Assembly (NCBI RefSeq): GCF_965263005.1
Contig: NZ_OZ253579.1
Location: 558,001-622,000 of the forward strand
Reading direction: 5' to 3'
Source: Rariloculus sp965263005
Lineage (GTDB): Bacteria > Pseudomonadota > Gammaproteobacteria > Steroidobacterales > Rariloculaceae
DNA: 64,000 bases
The stretch's first letter is position 1. Each line of letters starts with the position of its first letter. Below the pieces are notes generated by a model. That model was not told the origin of the DNA and did no database searches. It was given only the letters and a program-made list of their open reading frames with translations. Positions 51,425-60,190 of this stretch are shown one piece after another. Made by a program: the position numbers and the translations under genes.

Positions 51425-51880
51425 ATGTTTCGCGGCGCATCGAAGGTTACCTTGGACGAAAAGGGTCGTATGGCGATCCCGGCCCGCTATCGGGTCCGCA
51501 TCAAGGATCGTGCCGACGGCCATCTCGTCGTAACCGTCAATCGCGGCCGCTACCTGCTGATATATCCGTTGCCGGACTGGGAGGAGATCGAACGAAAGCT
51601 CATTCGTCTGCCTGCGCTGCATCGACGCAGCATCGCGCTGCAGGGACTGATGCTCGGTTACGCGAGCGAAGCGGATATGGACGGGCACGGCCGCATTCTC
51701 GTGAGTCGCACGCTGCGCGATTTCGCCGGTCTTGACCGTCAGGCCATGCTGATCGGGCAGGGCAACAAGTTTGCGCTCTGGGATGAAGAGCGCTGGACGG
51801 CGCAGATCGACGAGTGGGTCGGCGAAGACGAGGGCGATTTCGCGGACTTACCACAAGAGCTCGAATCACTGATTCTGTAG
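51425..51880 (+). CDS. mraZ: transcriptional regulator MraZ
   Basis: The 151-residue protein has two AbrB-like MraZ repeats: MFRGASKVTLDEKGRMAIPARYR, and GYASEADMDGHGRILVSRTLRDFAGL. It forms a ring and represses the dcw operon by binding the repeats at 51377-51411. The ATG is 13 bases after the last repeat, so the leader is short. rsmH follows after 21 bases. Confidence 0.97.
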   Translation: MFRGASKVTLDEKGRMAIPARYRVRIKDRADGHLVVTVNRGRYLLIYPLPDWEEIERKLIRLPALHRRSIALQGLMLGYASEADMDGHGRILVSRTLRDFAGLDRQAMLIGQGNKFALWDEERWTAQIDEWVGEDEGDFADLPQELESLIL

Positions 51881-51901
51881 CGCCCCGGGTGGTGGACTCG
51901 A

Positions 51902-52855
51902 ATGTCTGAACATCAGCCGGTGCTGGTGGACGCGGTCGTTGATGGATTGGCGCTGGTAGAAGACGGCTGGTACGTGGACGGCACGTACGGTCGGGGGGGG
52001 CATAGCACTGAAATTCTCGCGCGAATTGGAAGGCACGGGCGGTTACTTGCGCTGGATAAGGATCCGGAAGCCGTGGCTGACGGCCTCCGGCGGCTCGGCG
52101 GGGACCCCCGATTCAACATCGAGCACGCGGGCTTCGAAGACCTGCGCGACGCTGTGGCGCCGTGGCTCGGGGGTCGAGCGCTGTCCGGAGTGCTGCTGGA
52201 TCTCGGCGTTTCCTCGCCACAGCTCGAGACCGCCCGGCGCGGCTTCAGCTTTGCCGAGGACGGGCCACTAGATATGCGCATGAACCCGACAACCGGGCAA
52301 ACGGCCGCAGTCTGGCTTGCCCGGGTCAGACCGGCGGAGCTCGTACGCGTATTGCGCAACTACGGCGAGGAGCCTCACGCGCGGCGCATCGCCGCCGCCA
52401 TCGTGCGCGAGCGCGCCACCAGGCCGCTGGCGAGCACCCGGCAACTCGCACGCATCGTCAGCGCTGCTGCGCCGGCATCAGCCAGAAGATCCGAAACACG
52501 GATTCATCCGGCGACGCGCGTGTTCCAGGCACTGAGGATTGCGGTCAACAACGAGCTCGAGGCGCTCGAACAGGCATTGCGCGCAAGCGTAGAGATGCTC
52601 GCCGTTGGCGGCCGCTTGGTCGCGATCAGCTTTCATTCGCTCGAAGACCGCATCGTCAAACGATTCATCGCGAGCGAGGCGCGTGGCGATCCCGCGTATG
52701 CGGGACTGCCCGACATTCCGCCGCACGCACGCGCGCGCCTGCGCCGGGTCGGCCGTCTGATCCGTCCCACGGACGCCGAAACAGCCCGCAACCGGCGCGC
52801 CCGCAGCGCGCGCTTGCGAATAGCCGAGAAGCTTGCGCAGGAGGACGTGCCGTGA
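51902..52855 (+). CDS. rsmH: 16S rRNA (cytosine(1402)-N(4))-methyltransferase
   Basis: RsmH (MraW) methylates N4 of C1402, acting on the same nucleotide as RsmI. The 317-residue protein has HQPVLVDAVVDGLALVEDGWYVDGTYGRGGHS, LLALDKDPEAV, SGVLLDLGVSSPQLETARRGFSFAEDGPLDMRM and the C-terminal AISFHSLEDRIVKRFI. Its stop overlaps the ftsL GTG (GTGA). Confidence 0.97.
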   Translation: MSEHQPVLVDAVVDGLALVEDGWYVDGTYGRGGHSTEILARIGRHGRLLALDKDPEAVADGLRRLGGDPRFNIEHAGFEDLRDAVAPWLGGRALSGVLLDLGVSSPQLETARRGFSFAEDGPLDMRMNPTTGQTAAVWLARVRPAELVRVLRNYGEEPHARRIAAAIVRERATRPLASTRQLARIVSAAAPASARRSETRIHPATRVFQALRIAVNNELEALEQALRASVEMLAVGGRLVAISFHSLEDRIVKRFIASEARGDPAYAGLPDIPPHARARLRRVGRLIRPTDAETARNRRARSARLRIAEKLAQEDVP

Positions 52856-53139
52856 AACTGCGAGCCAACGACTTGCTCGCGGCGCTCATCGTGGCCGTAG
52901 CGGTCATCGTTTCGGGCACCGTGATCGTCACGGCAAAGCACGAAGCCCGCCGGCTGTTTGCCGAGCTTGAGGCGCTCAAGCGCGAGGAAGCCAGACTGCA
53001 AGTCGACTGGGGGCGGTTGCAGCTCGAGCAGAGCACCTGGGCTACGCACCCGAGAATCGAGTCGCTCGCGGGCGAGCAACTGCAACTCGTGGTGCCCGGT
53101 GAGGACCAGGTTGTGATCGTCTCGGCGCCCGGCCCATGA
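52852..53139 (+). CDS. ftsL: cell division protein FtsL
   Basis: The 95-residue bitopic protein has a short basic N-terminus, one membrane helix (LLAALIVAVAVIVSGTVIV) and a periplasmic coiled coil (HEARRLFAELEALKREEARLQVDWGRLQLEQ), ending with RIESLAGEQLQLVVP. FtsL joins FtsB and FtsQ to activate FtsW-FtsI. The GTG start has AGGAGGA six bases upstream and overlaps rsmH; its stop overlaps ftsI (ATGA). Confidence 0.93.
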   Translation: MKLRANDLLAALIVAVAVIVSGTVIVTAKHEARRLFAELEALKREEARLQVDWGRLQLEQSTWATHPRIESLAGEQLQLVVPGEDQVVIVSAPGP

Positions 53140-54863
53140 CGAAGAAGCACACGACCATCCATCGGAGCGGCGGCCGTTGGCGCAGCGCGCTCGTGCTCGT
53201 CTGCTTCGCCGCGGCCGTGGCGGCCATAGAAGCGAGAGTGCTGTATCTGCAGCTTGTCGACCGGGAGTTTCTCACGGCGCAGGGCGACGACAGGTATCTC
53301 AGAACGGTGCAGATGTCGGCCCACAGAGGCTCGATCCTGGATCGCCACGGTGAGCCGTTGGCGGTCAGCACACCGGTCGACAGCATCTGGGTGAATCCGG
53401 GCGAGCTCAAACCGGAGCTGGGCCGGCTCGCGGAGCTTGCGAGCGTGCTCGGCCTGGATCCCGACGTGCTTGCGCGGCGCGTCACCAGCAATATGGAGCG
53501 AGAGTTCGTCTACCTCAGGCGCCACCTGTCGCCGGCCAAGGCTACCGGGGTCCTGAGCCTGGGCCTCCCGGGCGTCAGGACCTTGCGAGAGTTCCGCCGC
53601 TATTACCCGGCCGGCGAGGTTGCCGGACACGTGCTCGGCTTCACCAACATTGACGATCAAGGCCAGGAAGGATTGGAACTCGGTTTCGACCATTGGCTCA
53701 CCCCTGAAATCGGCAGCAAGCGGGTCATACAGGACCGCTTGGGCCGCGTCGTCGGAGATGTCGAGCAGATCAAGCCGGCGCGAGATGGCAACACGCTGCG
53801 TACGAGCCTCGATCTGCGCTTGCAGTATCTCGCCTATCGCGAGCTCAAGCGCGCCGTGACCGAGAACAGCGCCCAATCGGGCTCCGTCGTGATCCTCGAT
53901 CCGTTCACCGGTGAGGTGCTCGCGATCGTGAACCAGCCTTCGTACAACCCGAACGATCGTTCCCAGCTCGATGTCTCGCGGTACCGCAATAGAGCCGTCA
54001 CCGACATCCTCGAGCCCGGCTCGAGCTTCAAGCCGTTCATTCTCGCCGCGGCCCTCGAAAGCGGCCTTTATTCCGCGGACACGCTCGTCGATACGTCACC
54101 CGGCATTCTCCGTGTCAACGGCAGGGTGCTCACGGAGGACACCTCGAACCTCGGGGTGATCGACGTGACCACGGTGCTCGCCAGGTCAAGCAACGTCGGT
54201 GCGGCGCACATCGCACTGTCGATGGATGCCGAGAGTTTGTGGCGGGTGCTGACGAGATTCGGGATCGGCCGGTTGACCGACAGTGGCTTCCCCGGTGAAT
54301 CGGCCGGCGTGCTGAACGAACCGCGGCACTGGCGCGCCATCGGTCAGGCGACGCTCGCGTACGGTTACGGCCTGTCGGTCACGGCGCTGCAGCTCGCTCG
54401 CGCGTATTCGGCGATCGCCGCAGGCGGGGTGCTGCCGAGCGTGTCATTTCTCGCGCTCGATGAGCCTCCGCCCGGCGAGCGCGTCATTTCCGAATCGACG
54501 GCCAGCGATCTGCTCGGCATGCTTCAGGCGGTCGTGGCGCCCGGAGGTACGGCGCGGCGCGCGGCAATCTCCAATTACACGGTGGCCGGCAAGACCGGCA
54601 CGGCACGGAAATCGGGTGTCGGCGGTTATCTCGAGGACAGGTACACGGCCATTTTTGGCGGCATTGCGCCGGCCACCGATCCGAGACTTGTCGTCGTCGT
54701 CGTCATCGACGAACCGCGCAGCGGGGCTTACTACGGCGGACAGGTCGCGGCCCCGGTTTTTGCCAGGATCGTCCAGGGCGCGCTGCGCCAGCTCGCCGTC
54801 GCGCCAGATGCGTTGGCAGAGCCTCCTGGCACGGCTGTAGCAAGCGCGCGGGTCGATCCATGA
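53136..54863 (+). CDS. ftsI: peptidoglycan D,D-transpeptidase FtsI (PBP3)
   Basis: The 575-residue class B PBP crosslinks septal peptidoglycan. It has one N-terminal membrane helix (SALVLVCFAAAVAAIEARVLYLQ), the dimerisation part with SAHRGSILDRHGEPLAVSTPV and the GLELGFDHWL loop, and a transpeptidase domain with SxxK in EPGSSFKPF near residue 296, SxN in RSSNVGAAH and KTG in VAGKTGTARK near residue 485. All catalytic residues are present. It overlaps both neighbours by four bases. Confidence 0.97.
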   Translation: MTKKHTTIHRSGGRWRSALVLVCFAAAVAAIEARVLYLQLVDREFLTAQGDDRYLRTVQMSAHRGSILDRHGEPLAVSTPVDSIWVNPGELKPELGRLAELASVLGLDPDVLARRVTSNMEREFVYLRRHLSPAKATGVLSLGLPGVRTLREFRRYYPAGEVAGHVLGFTNIDDQGQEGLELGFDHWLTPEIGSKRVIQDRLGRVVGDVEQIKPARDGNTLRTSLDLRLQYLAYRELKRAVTENSAQSGSVVILDPFTGEVLAIVNQPSYNPNDRSQLDVSRYRNRAVTDILEPGSSFKPFILAAALESGLYSADTLVDTSPGILRVNGRVLTEDTSNLGVIDVTTVLARSSNVGAAHIALSMDAESLWRVLTRFGIGRLTDSGFPGESAGVLNEPRHWRAIGQATLAYGYGLSVTALQLARAYSAIAAGGVLPSVSFLALDEPPPGERVISESTASDLLGMLQAVVAPGGTARRAAISNYTVAGKTGTARKSGVGGYLEDRYTAIFGGIAPATDPRLVVVVVIDEPRSGAYYGGQVAAPVFARIVQGALRQLAVAPDALAEPPGTAVASARVDP

Positions 54864-56338
54864 TGGCCGCAGCGCTAACGGCCGCGGCGATGACGCTCGG
54901 TGATCTGCTTGGACCGGCTGCGGCCGGCCATGCCGACATCGAGATCCGGGACCTGGTCATCGACAGCCGTCAGGTCACGCCGGGCGCCGCGTTCGTCGCC
55001 GTGCCGGGCGGCGTGCGGCACGGCCTCGAGTTTGCGGCGCAGGCGCTCGAACGCGGCGCTTCGATCGTCCTGTACGTGCCGGATGCCGAATATCCCGCCG
55101 TGCCAGAACCGAGCCTCGCGGTGCCGGGGCTCAAGGACCGGCTCGGCGAGCTCGCAGCAGTGTTTTTCGCATCTGACGGCGCGTACGCGGAAGCACTCGG
55201 TGTGACCGGCACGAACGGCAAGACGACGGTCGCGTATCTGACCGCGAGCGCGATGGTCGAGCACGGAGCCGCTTGCGGCTACATCGGAACGCTCGGTTTC
55301 GGGCCGCCTGCGGATCTCAACCCTCACTCGCTGACGACGCCCGACTGCCTGAGCTTGCATCGCGAGATCGCGGCGATGGGCCTGCCGCGAGTTGCGCTCG
55401 AAGTGTCGTCGCACGCGCTTGAGCAGGACCGGATCGCCGGCCTTGATATCGGTGCTGCCGTGTTCACGAATCTGACGCGCGATCACCTCGATCACCATGG
55501 GGATCTCGCGAGCTATGGCGATGCCAAGGCGCGCCTGTTCAACAGGCCGGCGCTCGGGAAGGCCGTTCTCAATGCCGACGATCCGTTCGCGGCGCGGATG
55601 GCCCACGAGGTGCCGGCAGGCTGCGAGCAAATCCTGACGACGCTGCGCGGCTCGCCAGACGCAGATCTCGTCGGCAACTGCCGCTTCAACGCGTTATCGG
55701 GGCTCGATCTCGCCGTCTCCGGCCGTTACGGCAGTGCGACAATCGCGTCGCCCTTGATCGGGGAGTTCAACGCGGAGAATCTGCTGCTCGCGGTCGGCGC
55801 ACTGCTCGCCTGGGATCTGCCGCTGGCCGACGCTTGCGCGGCGCTGTCCGCATGCAAGCCGCCGCCAGGAAGGATGGAGGTGTTCGGCGGCACGGGCGGG
55901 CTGCCCTGGGTCGTCGTTGACTACGCGCATACTCCGGCCGCGCTCGAGCGCGTCCTCGCAACGCTCGCCCAGGCCACGCTCGGAGACGTCTGGTGCGTGT
56001 TCGGTTGCGGCGGCGAGCGTGACCGCGGCAAACGCGCCGAAATGGGCGTTGTGGCCGCCCGGTCGGCGCGCAGCATCGTGCTCACGGACGACAACCCGCG
56101 CGGCGAGGATCCGGCTGCGATCGTCGCGGACATACGCGCCGGAATCGAGGCGCACCCTGATGTCGAGGTCGTTCACGCGCGCGAGGCGGCGATTGGCCGC
56201 GCCGTGCGAGCCGCGCGGGCCGGGGATGTCGTCCTCGTCGCGGGCAAAGGTCACGAGACCGTACAAACGATTGCCGGGCGGCACCGGCCGTTCGATGACC
56301 GCGCGATCGTCGCCGACGTGCTCGGAGATCGAAGTTGA
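54860..56338 (+). CDS. murE: UDP-MurNAc-tripeptide synthetase, meso-DAP adding
   Basis: The 492-residue Mur ligase adds meso-diaminopimelate to UDP-MurNAc-Ala-Glu. It contains DSRQVTPGAAFVAVPG, the ATP loop GVTGTNGKTTVAYLTASAM, TPDCLSLHREIAAM, EVSSHALEQDRI, NLTRDHLDHHG, and the DDNPRGEDP motif that marks meso-DAP rather than lysine enzymes. An alanine-rich N-terminus precedes MTLGDLL, so the start could be a little later. It overlaps ftsI and murF by four bases each. Confidence 0.96.
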   Translation: MMAAALTAAAMTLGDLLGPAAAGHADIEIRDLVIDSRQVTPGAAFVAVPGGVRHGLEFAAQALERGASIVLYVPDAEYPAVPEPSLAVPGLKDRLGELAAVFFASDGAYAEALGVTGTNGKTTVAYLTASAMVEHGAACGYIGTLGFGPPADLNPHSLTTPDCLSLHREIAAMGLPRVALEVSSHALEQDRIAGLDIGAAVFTNLTRDHLDHHGDLASYGDAKARLFNRPALGKAVLNADDPFAARMAHEVPAGCEQILTTLRGSPDADLVGNCRFNALSGLDLAVSGRYGSATIASPLIGEFNAENLLLAVGALLAWDLPLADACAALSACKPPPGRMEVFGGTGGLPWVVVDYAHTPAALERVLATLAQATLGDVWCVFGCGGERDRGKRAEMGVVAARSARSIVLTDDNPRGEDPAAIVADIRAGIEAHPDVEVVHAREAAIGRAVRAARAGDVVLVAGKGHETVQTIAGRHRPFDDRAIVADVLGDRS

Positions 56339-57705
56339 TGACTCGCAGTCTGGCCTCGGTCGCCAACGAAGTCCACGGGCGACTCATCGGCGCCGATAGC
56401 GAGTTCGATGCCGTCACGACGGATTCCCGCCAGGCCGTGAGTGGAGCGCTGTTCGTCGCGATCAGCGGGGAGCGCTTCGACGGCAACGATTTCGTCGCCG
56501 ACGTGCACGAGAAAGGCGCGGCCGGGGCGCTGGTCTCGAGAGTCGCCGAGTCGCCGCTGCCGCAGGTCGAGGTCGACGACACCCGGCGCGCGCTCGGTGC
56601 GATGGCGCGCGCCTGGCGCGGGAATTTCCCGCTGCCCGTCGTCGCCGTGACGGGCAGTGCGGGCAAGACCACGGTCAAGGAGCTCATCGCTGCGATCCTG
56701 CGCGTCAATCGAAAGGTCTGCGTCACCCAAGGCAATCTCAACAACGACATCGGACTGCCGCTCACGCTGATGCGGATAAGCCCGGAACACGAGGTCCTTG
56801 TCGTTGAGCTCGGCGCGAACCACGCCGGGGAGATCGATAATCTGAGCCGACTCGCGCAGCCGACCATCGGCGTCATTACGAACGCCGGGGCCGCGCACCT
56901 CGAAGGTTTCGGCTCGCTTGCCGGCGTCGCCGCGGCGAAAGGCGAGCTGCTCGATCACTTGCCGCGCACCGGGACCTCGGTGCTCAACGCCGACGATCCG
57001 TTCCGCGCCGATTGGCGGGCGCGGACGCGCACCTGGCATGTGATCACTTTCGGCTTTTCCGCGGACGCGGATTGCCGCGTGCTCGGCGAGCCTGAACTCC
57101 GCGGCGAGGGTTCGAGATTCACGATGCGTCTGCCCGACGGCGAGCCACTCGACATCGAGCTGCCGCTCGTCGGCCGCCAGAACGTCGCGAACGCGCTCGC
57201 CGCGGCAGCCGCCGCTCACGCAGCCGGAGCACGGAGCGCCGAGATTCGCGCGGGTCTCGCCAGAGGCTCGACGGTTCGCGGTCGCATGACCGTGCTTCGC
57301 GGCAGTGGCGGAGCGACGGTCGTCGATGACAGCTACAACGCGAATCCGGCCTCGGCCCTCGCCGCGCTCGATTGGCTCGGCGAGCGCGCCGGCAAGCGCG
57401 TGTTCGTGCTCGGCGACATGGCCGAGCTTGGTGCCGAGGCCGAGGCGCTGCATCGGGAGACCGGCGTCTACGCACGCCGCCATTGCGACGCGCTGATTGC
57501 GATCGGCTCGCTCGCGGCCCACGCGGCCGACGCTTTCGGCACGACCGGTGAGGCGTTCGCCGACATCGAATCGGCGCGACGCGCGCTCGAGCCGCGACTG
57601 GCCGGCGACCTGACGATCCTCATCAAGGGTTCGCGAGTCATGCGGCTGGATCGCCTCGTCGCAGCGTTCGTCGACCCGGATATCCGGAGGCCGGACCGAT
57701 GTTGA
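56335..57705 (+). CDS. murF: UDP-MurNAc-tripeptide--D-alanyl-D-alanine ligase
   Basis: The 456-residue ligase adds D-Ala-D-Ala. It has TDSRQAVSGALFVAISGERFDGNDFV, the ATP loop VTGSAGKTTVKELIAAIL, TQGNLNNDIGLPLTLMRI, VELGANHAGEIDNLSRLAQP, VVDDSYNANPASALAAL and the late LGDMAELGAEAEALHRETG. Its end overlaps mraY by seven bases, so the genes are translationally linked. Confidence 0.96.
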   Translation: MMTRSLASVANEVHGRLIGADSEFDAVTTDSRQAVSGALFVAISGERFDGNDFVADVHEKGAAGALVSRVAESPLPQVEVDDTRRALGAMARAWRGNFPLPVVAVTGSAGKTTVKELIAAILRVNRKVCVTQGNLNNDIGLPLTLMRISPEHEVLVVELGANHAGEIDNLSRLAQPTIGVITNAGAAHLEGFGSLAGVAAAKGELLDHLPRTGTSVLNADDPFRADWRARTRTWHVITFGFSADADCRVLGEPELRGEGSRFTMRLPDGEPLDIELPLVGRQNVANALAAAAAAHAAGARSAEIRAGLARGSTVRGRMTVLRGSGGATVVDDSYNANPASALAALDWLGERAGKRVFVLGDMAELGAEAEALHRETGVYARRHCDALIAIGSLAAHAADAFGTTGEAFADIESARRALEPRLAGDLTILIKGSRVMRLDRLVAAFVDPDIRRPDRC

Positions 57706-58787
57706 TGATGCTGATGGATTATCTGACGCGGTTTTACTCGGGATTCAACGTCTTCGGCTACCTGACGATGCGCGCCATACTTGGCGCGCTGACTGCGCTG
57801 ACACTGTCGTTCGCAATCGGTCCATATATGATCCAGCGGCTCTCGGTCAGCAACGTCGCTCAGCCGGTTCGACCGCTCGGGCCCGAGAGCCACCTGCCCA
57901 AGGCAGGCACACCGACGATGGGCGGAGCGCTGATATTGCTCGCCATCGGGACCAGCACGCTGTTGTGGGCCGACCTGACCAATCGATTCGTCTGGATCGT
58001 GCTCGGCATCACGATGATCTTCGGGTTGATCGGTTTCGTCGACGACTACAAGAAGCTGGTCGTCGGCGATTCGAGGGGGCTCAAGCCGCGCACGAAATTC
58101 CTCTGGCAGTCGCTCGCGGCGCTTGCCGGCGCGCTGTTGCTGTTTGCGACGGCCGAGAATCCCGAGGTCGAGCGGGCATTGCTGATCCCCTATTTCCCGG
58201 ACCTGATGATTCCGCTCAACGGAATCGTCTATGTCGCGTTCGTCTATTTTGTCATCGTCGGCAGCTCCAACGGAGTCAATTTGACCGACGGGCTCGACGG
58301 TCTCGCGATCATGCCGGCTGTGCTTGTCGGCGGAGCGCTCGGACTGATCGCCTGGGCGGCCGGCAACGTCGTGTTTTCGAGTTATCTCGGTATCCCTTAC
58401 ATCGCGGGAGCCGGGGAGATGCTGGTTTTCTGTGCGGCCCTGGCTGGCGCCGGCCTGGGTTTTTTGTGGTTCAACACCTATCCCGCTCAAGTCTTCATGG
58501 GCGATGTCGGGGCGCTCGCGCTCGGAGCAGCGTTAGGGCTTGTGGCGGTTGTGATCAGGCAAGAGCTGGTGTTGTTCATCATGGGCGGGGTATTCGTCGT
58601 CGAAACCGTCTCAGTCATGATCCAGGTGGTCTCCTACAAAAGGACAGGCCGGCGCATCTTTCGCATGGCACCACTGCATCATCATTTCGAGCTCAAAGGC
58701 TGGGCCGAGCCGAAGGTAATCGTTCGTTTCTGGATCATCACGGTGATCCTCGTACTCATCGGCCTTGCGAGCCTGAAGATCCGCTGA
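57699..58787 (+). CDS. mraY: phospho-N-acetylmuramoyl-pentapeptide transferase
   Basis: The 362-residue, about ten-helix membrane enzyme makes lipid I from UDP-MurNAc-pentapeptide and undecaprenyl phosphate. It has HLPKAGTPTMGG, the metal-binding LIGFVDDYKKLV, GVNLTDGLDGLA, FMGDVGALALGA and the MAPLHHHFELKGWAEPKV end. Several ATGs cluster at the start (MLMMLMDYL), so the exact start may be six to fifteen bases later. Confidence 0.97.
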   Translation: MLMMLMDYLTRFYSGFNVFGYLTMRAILGALTALTLSFAIGPYMIQRLSVSNVAQPVRPLGPESHLPKAGTPTMGGALILLAIGTSTLLWADLTNRFVWIVLGITMIFGLIGFVDDYKKLVVGDSRGLKPRTKFLWQSLAALAGALLLFATAENPEVERALLIPYFPDLMIPLNGIVYVAFVYFVIVGSSNGVNLTDGLDGLAIMPAVLVGGALGLIAWAAGNVVFSSYLGIPYIAGAGEMLVFCAALAGAGLGFLWFNTYPAQVFMGDVGALALGAALGLVAVVIRQELVLFIMGGVFVVETVSVMIQVVSYKRTGRRIFRMAPLHHHFELKGWAEPKVIVRFWIITVILVLIGLASLKIR

Positions 58788-58855
58788 TGTCGATCGCGCA
58801 GCGGCAACGGAGCTCAGAGTCAGGCTGGCAGGCGTGTTTCAAGGAGGACGGAGTC

Positions 58856-60190
58856 GTGACTGACCGCGGCGGCAAGACCTTGATCGTCGGACTTGGGTCC
58901 ACGGGTCGCGCCGTCGCCGAGCATCTCGCTCAGCGGCACAGATCCGCGCTCGTCATCGATAGCCGCGCGGCGCCGCCCGGACTCGCCGGGTTCGATCGCG
59001 CTTGCCCCGACACGCCCGTCGTGCTCGAGAGCCTCGATCCGCGCTGGCTGGTCGGCGTCGATGAGGTGGTGCTGTCACCGGGGCTGCCGGTCGATACGCC
59101 GATCGTCGTGGCTGCGCTCGGACGCGGCATACCGGTAGTCAGCGACATCGAGCTGTTCGCCAGGGCGGCAGAGGCGCCCGTGCTGGCCGTCACAGGCTCC
59201 AACGGCAAGAGCACCGTCGCGACGCTGACGGCGCGAATCCTCGCGACCCAGGTCATTTGTGCTCCGGCCGGCGGCAATCTCGGGCCGCCTGCGCTCGAGC
59301 TGTTGAGAAACGAGGACGCCGAAGCCTACGTGCTCGAGATCTCGAGCTTTCAGATGGAGACGACGCATAGCTTGTGGCCGCTCGCGGCCGCGGTGCTCAA
59401 CGTGTCCGCGGATCACCTCGACCGGCACCACAGCTTCGAGCGCTACGCGGCGCTCAAGGCGAAGCTCCTTCGGAGCGCCGAGCACGCCGTGTTCAACTGG
59501 GACGATCCCGTCGTGCGCGAGATGGGGCTGCGCCATGCGCGCGGCATCCCATGTTCGACGCGCGAGCCGATGCCGGGCGGCTATTCGATCATCGTTGCAA
59601 ATGACGGGCGCTGGCTCGCACGCGGGCTCGAGCCGCTCATGCCCGCGGCGGAATTGACCCAGTCCGGTCGGCACGGCGAGGCCAATGCGCTCGCGGCGCT
59701 CGCACTCGCGGACGTGTTGGGCGGCGAGCTTGAGCCCGCGCTCGACGCGCTAAGACGCTTCGAGGGACTGCCGCATCGATGCGCGCCCGTTGCGACGGTC
59801 GCGGGCGTTGTCTATGTCGACGATTCCAAAGGGACGAACGTCGGCGCCACGGCCGCTGCGCTTGAGAGCGTGTCCGGCGCGGCCGTGCTGATCGCCGGCG
59901 GCCTCGGCAAAGGTACGGATTTCACACCGCTCGCGCAGGTCGCTCGGGGCAGGCTCAAGGCGGCCGTGCTGCTCGGCGAAACGGCGCCCGCGCTTGCCGC
60001 CGCACTCGACGGAGTCTGCCCGATCGTTACGGTTGACACGATGCGGGCGGCCGTTGCGCGGGCGGCGGAGCTGGCCGACGAAGGCGACACCGTGCTGATG
60101 TCCCCGGCATGCGCGAGCCAGGACATGTTCGAAGACTATCGCGAGCGCGGCAACGCGTTCAGCGCAGCGGTCGGGGCGTTGCGACGATGA
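58856..60190 (+). CDS. murD: UDP-MurNAc-L-alanine--D-glutamate ligase
   Basis: The GTG at 58856 is preceded at eight bases by AAGGAGG, the strongest ribosome site in this cluster, and gives 444 residues, near the E. coli length. ATG 58787, overlapping the mraY stop, would add 23 residues without similarity. Motifs are LIVGLGSTGRAVAEHL, VLSPGLPVDTP, the ATP loop VTGSNGKSTVATLTA, EISSFQMETTHSL, NVSADHLDRHHSF and the late YVDDSKGTNVGAT and GTDFTPL. It joins D-glutamate to UDP-MurNAc-L-Ala. Confidence 0.95.
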   Translation: MTDRGGKTLIVGLGSTGRAVAEHLAQRHRSALVIDSRAAPPGLAGFDRACPDTPVVLESLDPRWLVGVDEVVLSPGLPVDTPIVVAALGRGIPVVSDIELFARAAEAPVLAVTGSNGKSTVATLTARILATQVICAPAGGNLGPPALELLRNEDAEAYVLEISSFQMETTHSLWPLAAAVLNVSADHLDRHHSFERYAALKAKLLRSAEHAVFNWDDPVVREMGLRHARGIPCSTREPMPGGYSIIVANDGRWLARGLEPLMPAAELTQSGRHGEANALAALALADVLGGELEPALDALRRFEGLPHRCAPVATVAGVVYVDDSKGTNVGATAAALESVSGAAVLIAGGLGKGTDFTPLAQVARGRLKAAVLLGETAPALAAALDGVCPIVTVDTMRAAVARAAELADEGDTVLMSPACASQDMFEDYRERGNAFSAAVGALRR